The notes below the pieces were generated by a model, which saw only the letters and a program-made list of their open reading frames with translations, was not told the DNA's origin and searched no databases. Source: Chloroflexota bacterium (GTDB lineage: Bacteria > Chloroflexota > Dehalococcoidia > JACQGW01). Taken from it: a DNA stretch of 18,523 nt. Below are positions 12,865 through 18,523 of the stretch, in pieces. A program made the translations under genes and the position numbers. The first letter of the stretch is position 1. Every line of letters begins with the position of its first letter. The stretch is from assembly GCA_016199325.1 (NCBI GenBank), contig JACQGW010000058.1, positions 1 through 18,523 on the forward strand, in the 5' to 3' direction.

Positions 12865-12893
12865 ATTGTAGCAGCCAGCCCATCCCGTGTCAA
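12865..12893 (-). promoter_or_regulatory. Strong sigma-70 promoter of the DUF5131 gene
   Basis: On the minus strand, TTGACA (12893-12888) is the consensus -35 box and TACAAT (12870-12865) a near-consensus -10 box, 17 nt apart. The leader to the TTG start at 12827 is about 30 nt. This is the best promoter in the window and supports the TTG start over the longer open frame. Confidence 0.8.
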
Positions 12894-12942
12894 TATGGCA
12901 ACAACACGCCTCTTCCAATCAAGTGTAGAGAGGAGATTGATC

Positions 12943-14124
12943 GTGACTACTGAAGCCACTCGCGCAACCCAGCCGAAGATCTCCCGCTTTCGCATCCCGA
13001 CGCTGGTCACGTATGGTTTTGGCGTTGCCGACCAGGTCGGCGATGAGGTCCGGCGGCTCGGCGCTGCCCGCGTCCTCGTCGTCACCGACCGTGGCGTCGT
13101 CGGCGCCGGGCTGCTCGCCGGCGTCGAGCGTTCGCTCGGCGCGGCCGGCGTGGTCTACGCGGTTCTCGACGACGTCGAGGCCGACCCCTCGATCGAGACG
13201 GCGAATCGGACGCTGGCGGCGCTGCGGGACTGCGGCGCCGAGGCTGTCGTCGCCGTGGGCGGCGGCTCGTCGATGGATGCCGCCAAGGCCGCCGCGCTGC
13301 TGGCGACGAACGGCGGTGCCATCGCCGACTACGCGGGCATCGACAGGGCTCCCAGGCCGGCGCTGCCGCTCGTCTGCGTGCCGACGACGGCCGGCACCGG
13401 CAGCGAGGTGACGAGCTTCGCCGTCATCACAGACCGGCGCCGCCACTTCAAGATGCCCATCGGCGGGGTGAACGTGGCCGCGCGCGCCGCGCTGGTGGAC
13501 CCGCTGCTGACGGTCTCCCTCCCGCCGCAGATAACGGCCGCGACCGGCATGGACGCACTGACCCACGCCGTCGAATGTTACGTCAACAAGGCGAGCTACC
13601 CGATCTCGGAGGCGCTGGCGGCGAAGGCGATCGAGCTGATCGCGCCGAATCTGCGGACCGCCGTTCACCAGGGCAGCAACCTCGACGCCCGTGATGCGAT
13701 GATGATGGGCGCGATGACGGCCGGCATGGCCTTCGTGAACACGCGGCTCGGCAACGTCCACGGAATGGCCCATGCCGTCGGCGGGCATTTCGGCGTGCCA
13801 CACGGCGTCGCCAACGCCATCCTGCTCCCGCACGTCATGGCGTTCAACGCCGACATCGTGCCGGCGAAGTTCGCGCAGATCGCCAGGCTGATGGGCGAAC
13901 CGGTCGAGGACTGCTCGGACGCGGAAGCGGCGGCGATGGCGGTGGCCGCGGTCCGGCGACTGAACGCCGCCGTTGGGATTCCGCCCACCCTGAGCGCGGT
14001 CGCCGTCAGGGCCGCGAGCATCCCGGTGATGGCGGCCGACGCGATGCTGAGCGGCAACATCGCCGTCAACCCCCGCCCGACGACCGTCGAGGATATCACG
14101 GCGATCTTCGAGCAGGCGATGTAG
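12943..14124 (+). CDS. Iron-containing alcohol dehydrogenase (group III)
   Basis: NAD(P)-dependent, metal-dependent alcohol dehydrogenase or aldehyde reductase of the Fe-ADH family, 393 residues, cytoplasmic. Motifs are the nucleotide-binding VAVGGGSSMDAAKAAALL, PLVCVPTTAGTGSEVTSFAVI, and the metal ligands in GMDALTHAVECYV (D and H), NVHGMAHAVGG (H) and GVPHGVANAILLP (H). All are intact. The GTG at 12943 was chosen because AGAGGAG stands 7 nt upstream and the encoded sequence soon enters the family start FRIPTLVTYGFGVADQVG; the upstream open frame overlaps the divergent DUF5131 gene and is not family-like. High GC returns sharply here. Substrate not determinable: lactaldehyde, propanediol or semialdehyde reductases all belong here. 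A broken sugar-acid dehydratase follows, so it may once have been part of a sugar-acid pathway. Confidence 0.92.
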   Translation: MTTEATRATQPKISRFRIPTLVTYGFGVADQVGDEVRRLGAARVLVVTDRGVVGAGLLAGVERSLGAAGVVYAVLDDVEADPSIETANRTLAALRDCGAEAVVAVGGGSSMDAAKAAALLATNGGAIADYAGIDRAPRPALPLVCVPTTAGTGSEVTSFAVITDRRRHFKMPIGGVNVAARAALVDPLLTVSLPPQITAATGMDALTHAVECYVNKASYPISEALAAKAIELIAPNLRTAVHQGSNLDARDAMMMGAMTAGMAFVNTRLGNVHGMAHAVGGHFGVPHGVANAILLPHVMAFNADIVPAKFAQIARLMGEPVEDCSDAEAAAMAVAAVRRLNAAVGIPPTLSAVAVRAASIPVMAADAMLSGNIAVNPRPTTVEDITAIFEQAM

Positions 14125-14144
14125 CCTGCGATGCAGCTTGCCCG

Positions 14145-14384
14145 GGCTCCCTCATCGCGCCGGCGACGCCGAACTGGCTGTTCCAGGAGCACGTCAGCGG
14201 CGGCGTTCCCTGGCGCGATGAGGTGGTTGCCAATCCGGTCCTGGTCAAAGACAGGCATATTCCCGTGCCGACGCAGCCGGGCCTGGGCATCGAGGTCGAC
14301 GAGAGAGCCGCCGCCAGGTATCCGTTCAAGACCGAGGCCCTGCAGCGTCACTTTCATCCCGACGGTGCCGTCGCCGACTGGTGA
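14145..14384 (+). pseudogene. C-terminal remnant of an enolase-superfamily (mandelate racemase-like) dehydratase
   Basis: From codon 14151 the frame reads LIAPATPNWLFQEH, then VPWRDEVVANPVLVKD, then IPVPTQPGLGIEVDERAAARY, and ends HPDGAVADW before TGA at 14382-14384. This is the typical C-terminal end of mandelate racemase/muconate-lactonising and D-galactonate dehydratase-type proteins (normally about 380-400 residues). Only about 77 residues remain. The barrel with its metal ligands and catalytic residues is missing, and the alcohol dehydrogenase stop is 26 nt upstream. There is no start codon or ribosome-binding site. It is best read as the leftover of a deletion next to the dehydrogenase gene. 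Confidence 0.75.
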
Positions 14385-14542
14385 TCCTGCCGGCGCCACC
14401 ACCCAGCTAACTGAAATCAGTGAGTGCCTTCCTGCATTTCGGTATCGCGAAGTACCTTCTTCTGTCGATCTGTGGTGCGGCGGCCACGCCTATACTGTGA
14501 GTAGAACAAACTCAGTCGGCGAAAGCCTCGGGAGGGTACGAA
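14385..14542 (+). promoter_or_regulatory. Leader of the META-domain gene
   Basis: The gap contains a small inverted repeat ACTGAAATCAGT (14410-14421) and one AT-rich TATACT box (14491-14496) that could be a -10 element, though no good -35 is seen at the right distance. GGAGGG (14531-14536) is the ribosome-binding site for ATG 14543. Confidence 0.35.
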
Positions 14543-15880
14543 ATGGGCACTCAGCAGCGAGCAGCACTCGGAGGGTTCTTTGCGGTAGCCATTTTCGTGG
14601 GCATCTCGATCCTGGCGACCACGTGGGGTTCCCAGGTGGCGGCCTCCGTTCCGACGTCCAGGGGCCCCGCGGCCACGGCAGTGGCCCTGGAGATGAGCCA
14701 GGCCAGAGAGCAGCGGATCGAGCTGGCAGAGAAAGCCGTTCGCAACGGCAGGTACGAGCTGCCGGGCATCGGGGCCTTCGAGATGCAGGACGGCAACTTC
14801 CAGGAGAAGTACGGCGAGGGGGCGACTCAGGTCAAGAGGGCGGGTGTGGTCGCGGTCGCCTTCGGCGACGTCGACGGCGACATCGTCGAGGATGCGGCAG
14901 TCGTCCTCTGGGCCAACACCGGGGGATCCGGCACCTTCATCTATCTCGCGGCGGTTCTCAACAAGGACGGGAAGGGTCAGCAGGCCGGTGCCCAGTTGCT
15001 GGGAGATCGGGTGCAGATCAAGTCGCTCACCGTCAACTCCGGCAAGATTACGGTGGAGGTGCTGGCCCAGGGCGCCAGGGATCCGATGGTGAGCCCCTCC
15101 CTGCTGACCGAGCAGGAGTATGGCTTGCAGGGTGGCACGCTGAAGAAGCTCACGCCTGCTGTCCCTGCCGCTACCCCTGCATCTCGGCCGATCCAGGAGC
15201 CGAGTCCGCAGCCCGCGCAGGCGGCTCCATCGGGCCTGATCGGCACCGTGTGGGCGTGGCAGCGCTTCGTGGACAGCGGGGAGAAAGGCAGCTTCCTCGT
15301 GCCCTACCCGGCCGCCTTTCGGCTCGAGCTACTTTCCGATGGGAGGTTCCACTTCCAGGCCGACTGCAACAGAGGCAGCGGGGGCTACACTCTGGAGGGA
15401 AGCCGTTTGGCTCTGAAGGCAGGCCCCATGACGCTGGCAGCGTGTGGGCAGGGCTCGCGGTACAGCCAGTTTGTGGGAATGCTGGGCCAAGTCGCCACCT
15501 ACATGCTCAAGGGGGATGGCCTCTCTCTCAAGCTCGAGAGAGATGGTGGCGAGATGGTCTTCAGCAAGCTGAACTCGGTGACGGGGAGGATCGTGGGCCC
15601 CGCCGGGGATACCGCTCCCGGCGGTGGTACTGCGGAGGTCATGGTGGTGAACAGCGCCGGAGCCCCAATCGGCGGCTCCGTGGTGAAGGCCCAGCTTCCC
15701 ATGCAGTTCGAGGCACCCTTCAAACCCGCGAACATCGACCCCTCAACCACCTACGTGTTGGAAGTGACCATCAAGGATGCGCAGAAGAACGTGGTCTTCA
15801 GGAACGCACGTCCCTATCAGGTGCTGACCCAGGGCAATCCGACCTACCATCTGGAGGTAGAGGTAGAGCGGGTTCGGTAA
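14543..15880 (+). CDS. Exported META-domain and YbaY-like domain protein
   Basis: Probable membrane-anchored or exported envelope protein, 445 residues. An N-terminal hydrophobic segment (ALGGFFAVAIFVGISILATTW, residues 8-28) acts as signal or anchor; there is no lipobox cysteine. Residues about 60-205 form a domain with FGDVDGDIVEDAAVVLW, FIYLAAVLNKDGKGQ and LGDRVQIKSLTV, a module that I recall accompanying META domains. A Pro/Ala linker (about 207-231) follows, then a META (DUF306, HslJ-like) domain at about 232-350 with LIGTVWAWQRF, DCNRGSGGY and MTLAACGQG. The C-terminal part (about 350-445) resembles YbaY/YscW-type lipoprotein domains (TGRIV...AEVMVVNSAGAPIGG...YVLEVTIKD). ATG 14543 has GGAGGG 6 nt upstream. 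It precedes a two-component system and may be linked to its signal. Function unknown. Confidence 0.8.
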   Translation: MGTQQRAALGGFFAVAIFVGISILATTWGSQVAASVPTSRGPAATAVALEMSQAREQRIELAEKAVRNGRYELPGIGAFEMQDGNFQEKYGEGATQVKRAGVVAVAFGDVDGDIVEDAAVVLWANTGGSGTFIYLAAVLNKDGKGQQAGAQLLGDRVQIKSLTVNSGKITVEVLAQGARDPMVSPSLLTEQEYGLQGGTLKKLTPAVPAATPASRPIQEPSPQPAQAAPSGLIGTVWAWQRFVDSGEKGSFLVPYPAAFRLELLSDGRFHFQADCNRGSGGYTLEGSRLALKAGPMTLAACGQGSRYSQFVGMLGQVATYMLKGDGLSLKLERDGGEMVFSKLNSVTGRIVGPAGDTAPGGGTAEVMVVNSAGAPIGGSVVKAQLPMQFEAPFKPANIDPSTTYVLEVTIKDAQKNVVFRNARPYQVLTQGNPTYHLEVEVERVR

Positions 15881-15916
15881 GAAAGAACCGCTCAAGGGCC
15901 GATAGGAGGATGATGA

Positions 15917-16023
15917 GCGATCAGCCGCCAGCCGTCAGCAGAGCGACGACTCGGCAGGGCCGAAATCGGGAAAATCGCCGGAACCCGATCGCTGACGGCT
16001 GACGGCTGATCGCTGATCGCTGA
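15917..16023. repeat. Second heptad-repeat element with inverted halves
   Basis: The left side has TCAGCCG, CCAGCCG and TCAGCAG (15921-15941); the right side has TCGCTGA, CGGCTGA, CGGCTGA, TCGCTGA, TCGCTGA (15989-16023). Positions 15917-15939 and 15991-16013 pair with one mismatch in 23. The unit (TCAGCNN / NNGCTGA) is the same as in the 1635-1787 element. It ends one base-step before the ribosome-binding site CGGAGG of the response regulator. Confidence 0.8.
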
Positions 16024-16034
16024 CGGAGGATGAA

Positions 16035-16718
16035 TTGAACGAGGAGCAGAGGGTGACGGCGGGGCCTGCGATTCGGGTGCTGCTGGCCGAGGATCACGAC
16101 ATTGTGCGGGAAGGCACCCGGCAGTTGCTGGAACGGGCCGGGGATCTCTCCATCGTCGGCGAGGCTGGTGACGGGGAGGAGGCAGTGCGGCTGGCAGAAC
16201 GCCTCAGGCCGGATGTCGTGGTGATGGACGTTCGGATGCCGAAGATGGGGGGACTGGAGGCAACCAGGCGCATCAAAGGCCGGCACCCGACGACGAAAGT
16301 CCTCATCCTCTCGGCCTACGAGAACGACGAATACGTCCTCCCGCTCCTGGAGGCTGGCGCCGACGGGTATCTGCTGAAGACCACGACAGGTGCCGAGCTC
16401 GCCCAGGCGATCCGCACGGTGCATGCCGGCCGGACTGCCCTGGACCCTCTCGTCGCCGGCAAGGTAGTCAGCCGCCTGACCTCCAGGCAGCACGGGTATC
16501 GGGCCGAGGGGATGGCTGTCGCGCTCACCGGGCGGGAGGTGGAGGTCCTCCAAGCGGCCGCCAGGGGGATGGCGAACAAGGAGATAGCCGAGGCCCTCTG
16601 CATCAGCTCCTACACCGTTCAGGTCCACCTGCGCAACATCTTCGGGAAGCTGGGCGTGGATAACCGGACCGAGGCAGTCACGTACGCACTGGCTCAGGGA
16701 TGGATCACGCTGAAATGA
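16035..16718 (+). CDS. NarL/FixJ-family response regulator
   Basis: DNA-binding output half of a two-component system, 227 residues. The receiver domain (about 13-130) has the acidic pair E19/D20 in VLLAEDHDIVREG, phosphoacceptor D65 in VVVMDVRMPKMGG, S93 in LILSAYEND and K115 in DGYLLK. The C-terminal LuxR-type helix-turn-helix (about 163-220) reads LTGREVEVLQAAARGMANKEIA, then ISSYTVQVHLRNIFGKLGV. A TTG start at 16035 with GGAGG 5 nt upstream is preferred; GTG 16053 with GAGGAG upstream is a real alternative and would remove only six residues. Its stop overlaps the kinase start (ATGA), so the pair is co-translated. Target genes are unknown. The META-domain gene just upstream is the nearest candidate. 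Confidence 0.93.
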   Translation: MNEEQRVTAGPAIRVLLAEDHDIVREGTRQLLERAGDLSIVGEAGDGEEAVRLAERLRPDVVVMDVRMPKMGGLEATRRIKGRHPTTKVLILSAYENDEYVLPLLEAGADGYLLKTTTGAELAQAIRTVHAGRTALDPLVAGKVVSRLTSRQHGYRAEGMAVALTGREVEVLQAAARGMANKEIAEALCISSYTVQVHLRNIFGKLGVDNRTEAVTYALAQGWITLK

Positions 16719-18523
16719 GCTTCTCGCTTCGCAGCCGGATTGCCCTCGCAACCTTCTTCCCGCTGGTCCTGTTCGGGCTTCTGGCCGCCATCGTCGGGAT
16801 TCGCGCGTTGAGGGCTACGACCGAGGAGCTTGCCCTGCGGCGGCAGACGGCGCTGGCCAGGGTGGCGGCAGCGGGATTGGCATCGAATCTCCAGGGCGGA
16901 GTGCGGGTGCTGGACATCACAGGCCGTGACCTGGGCGAGTTGACGGGCAATCCGGAGAAGCAACAGGAGCTGCTCTTGGATCGGGCCGCGGCCCTGAGCG
17001 CTTTCAGCGCCGTCGTCCTGCTCGACCCCCAGGGAAGGGCCGTGGCGACGGCCCCGCCAGGCTTCTCCACAGCGGGCTTCGCCTTTGGCGACCAGCAGTT
17101 CTTTCGGAAGGCGAGGGCAGTTCAGAGTCCTGTCTTCTCCAGCGTCTTCCAGTACGACCCCACGGGGTTGCCCGTCACAGTCGTGGCCGTGCCGGTGCGG
17201 AGCAAAGGCGCCTTCTCCGGCGTCCTGGTGGGTGGGTTCAGCCTCGCCAGGCCTGAGTGGGCCAGGGACCTCAATCTGGTCAGAACGCCCGGCGGCTCTC
17301 TTGCTTACCTGGTAGACAGTGCCGGCACGGTCATCTACCGCCCCGGCTCAACCACGATTGGCGATACTATCAGGTTCGACCCGAACCTCTGGCACGTGGC
17401 CAGTGCTGGGTCGCCCGGAGGGACCGTGTATCGACCGAACGGCTCTGAGGCTGAGCTCGTAGTGACCTACGCTCCGGTCGGTAGCACCGGATGGGGCCTG
17501 ATAGTCGAGGAGCCGTGGCAGCCCATTGTCGCCTCAGTGGTGCCTGCTCAACTGCTGGTGGCGGGGCTTGTGGGGCTGGGAGTGATCCTGGCTCTGTTTG
17601 CGCTCGTGTTCAGCCTCGGGCGGGTAGTCGGCCCGCTGGGAGTCCTCGTGGAGGAGGGGAAGCGTGTGGCTGATGGGAAGCCCTTCCGCCCGCTCCCAGA
17701 GAAGGGGCCTCCAGACCTTCGCACGCTGTTGCGCGCCGTAAACCAGATGGTGTCGCGGTTGGAGGAGCAACAGGAAGTGTTGAGAAGCTACGCCGTGGAG
17801 GTGCTGAAGGCCCAGGAGGAGGAGCGGCTCCGTCTGTCGCGGGAGCTGCATGACGGGGCTGTCCAGGACCTGGTGGCGCTCACCCAGCGCCTGGATCTGT
17901 ATCGCCAGGCGATGCAAGAGGGCACGGCCGCAGCAGAGGAGCGTCTGCAGGAGGTGCAGACACTGGCCCGGAAGGGCGTCGTGGAGCTACGCCGCATGAG
18001 CAACAACCTCCGCCCCTCGATTCTGGAGGACCTTGGCCTGGTGCCCGCCCTGCAACTGGTGGTCAGGGAGCTGGGCCAGCAACTGCCCGGGGCCAGGACC
18101 AGCTTCGAGGTCGTGGGAGAAGAGGTGCGCCTTCCCCTGGAGCTGGAGCTCACCGTCTTCCGGATCGCCCAGGAGGCCCTGTCGAACGTCCGCAAGCACG
18201 CCCCCTCTGCCGGGCGGGTGAGCGTTGCCCTGGTCTTTGATGATCGGGAGGTGGCGCTCATCGTGGAAGACAACGGCCCTGGCTTCCAGATGGACCGGCC
18301 CGGGGCCTTGCTCCAGCAGGGCCATCTCGGCCTCACCGGCATGGCCGAGCGGGCCCGCCTCTTCGGCGGGGAGCTCAGCGTGGAGTCGGCGCTCGGGAAA
18401 GGCACGACGGTGATCCTGCGATTGCGCGGAGCGGCGCCCTCACCCCCGGCCCCTCTCCCGCCGAGCGGGAGAGGGGTGCCCTCACCCCCGGCCCCTCACC
18501 CGCTCGGCGGGAGAGGGGTGCCC
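16715..18523 (+). CDS. Sensor histidine kinase, HisKA_3 type, with extracytoplasmic sensor (3' end not in window)
   Basis: Membrane sensor that should phosphorylate the response regulator encoded just upstream. In order: transmembrane helix 1 (about residues 7-30, RIALATFFPLVLFGLLAAIV), a large extracytoplasmic region (about 31-272) resembling a double-Cache sensor, transmembrane helix 2 (about 279-300), a HAMP-like linker (about 302-355), then HisKA_3 with H379 in SRELHDGAVQDLVAL. The ATPase domain has N491 in IAQEALSNVRKH, D519 in VEDNGPGF and the G2 box GHLGLTGMAERARLFGGELS (around 539). ATG 16715 overlaps the regulator's stop (ATGA); in-frame ATG 16700 is possible. No stop occurs before the window ends: after VILRLRG at about residue 573 the frame runs through a 42-nt tandem repeat, adding a Pro/Gly/Arg-rich tail. 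The kinase core is complete. Confidence 0.92.
   Translation, partial: MSFSLRSRIALATFFPLVLFGLLAAIVGIRALRATTEELALRRQTALARVAAAGLASNLQGGVRVLDITGRDLGELTGNPEKQQELLLDRAAALSAFSAVVLLDPQGRAVATAPPGFSTAGFAFGDQQFFRKARAVQSPVFSSVFQYDPTGLPVTVVAVPVRSKGAFSGVLVGGFSLARPEWARDLNLVRTPGGSLAYLVDSAGTVIYRPGSTTIGDTIRFDPNLWHVASAGSPGGTVYRPNGSEAELVVTYAPVGSTGWGLIVEEPWQPIVASVVPAQLLVAGLVGLGVILALFALVFSLGRVVGPLGVLVEEGKRVADGKPFRPLPEKGPPDLRTLLRAVNQMVSRLEEQQEVLRSYAVEVLKAQEEERLRLSRELHDGAVQDLVALTQRLDLYRQAMQEGTAAAEERLQEVQTLARKGVVELRRMSNNLRPSILEDLGLVPALQLVVRELGQQLPGARTSFEVVGEEVRLPLELELTVFRIAQEALSNVRKHAPSAGRVSVALVFDDREVALIVEDNGPGFQMDRPGALLQQGHLGLTGMAERARLFGGELSVESALGKGTTVILRLRGAAPSPPAPLPPSGRGVPSPPAPHPLGGRGVP
18436..18523 (+). repeat. 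42-nt tandem repeat with internal palindrome (at window edge)
   Basis: Two units, 18436-18477 and 18478-18519, begin GCCCTCACCCCCGGCCCCTC and end GGGAGAGGGGT; a third may start at 18520. Each holds an inverted repeat (CTCTCCCGCCGAGCGGGAG-type). The two copies differ at a few central bases, the palindrome centre being CCGAGCGG in one and GCTCGGCGG in the other. The CCCTCACCCCCGGCCCC type is, from memory, a very common dispersed element. The array overlaps the 3' part of the kinase reading frame. Confidence 0.85.

Noticed and set aside
14131..16002. 623-codon plus-strand frame overlapping the META gene
   Set aside because: It is in the wrong frame relative to the recognised META/YbaY domains and reads through a pseudogene and a repeat element.
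18436..18523. CRISPR repeat-spacer pattern at the right edge
   Set aside because: The two 42-nt units are directly tandem with no spacers.
1..18523. tRNA, rRNA or known riboswitch
   Set aside because: No cloverleaf with a TTCGA-type T-loop, rRNA-like stretch or recognisable riboswitch core was noticed when reading both strands. A covariance-model search would be needed to be sure.

Overview
The window looks like a chromosomal segment of a high-GC bacterium, most plausibly a member of the Chloroflexota (Thermomicrobia-like). This is inferred from the gene content (CaiB/BaiF CoA-transferase, split TPP decarboxylase, LVIVD-repeat secreted proteins ending in short 'YLPF' / 'FLPL' tails) and from the many dispersed palindromes and heptad repeats. 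No rRNA, tRNA or marker gene is present, so the taxonomic guess is soft.

Layout. 1-474: repeat-rich, non-coding leader with hairpins and a good promoter. 475-4292: a rightward metabolic block with an acyl-CoA dehydrogenase, a CaiB/BaiF CoA-transferase and a two-subunit TPP enzyme of the sulfopyruvate/phosphonopyruvate decarboxylase type (subunits overlap by 8 nt). The block is interrupted by a heptad-repeat element (1635-1787) and a long hairpin (3059-3141). 4348-7807: two divergent secreted LVIVD-repeat beta-propeller proteins, one with about 14 blades and one with about 7. 7883-8554: a MazE/MazF-like toxin-antitoxin operon with a clear promoter and two inverted repeats. 8555-9088: a non-coding pile-up of palindromes. 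9089-11114: a leftward, translationally coupled LhgO-like oxidase plus pirin pair. 11258-12827: a noticeably AT-richer two-gene convergent cassette encoding a three-Cys-motif partner (TcmP) protein and a Gp37/Gp68 (DUF5131) three-Cys protein whose tails overlap. 12943-14124: a group III iron-type alcohol dehydrogenase, followed by a decayed C-terminal remnant of an enolase-superfamily sugar-acid dehydratase (about 14145-14384). 14543-18523: a secreted META/YbaY-domain protein, a second heptad-repeat element, a NarL-type response regulator and its overlapping sensor histidine kinase. The kinase frame runs into a 42-nt tandem repeat at the window edge.

How the parts may work together. The left block could handle CoA-thioesters and a 2-oxo acid. 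The LhgO/pirin pair and the Fe-ADH plus dehydratase remnant are further small-molecule catabolic genes. The histidine kinase/response regulator pair is a complete two-component system with an extracytoplasmic sensor, next to an envelope-type protein that may be its target. The most unusual unit is the TcmP/DUF5131 cassette. It pairs a methyltransferase-like protein with a putative metal-binding three-Cys protein, has its own strong promoter with a 12-bp palindrome, and differs in composition from its neighbours, as expected of a horizontally moving genetic-conflict or modification module. Its function is not known to me.
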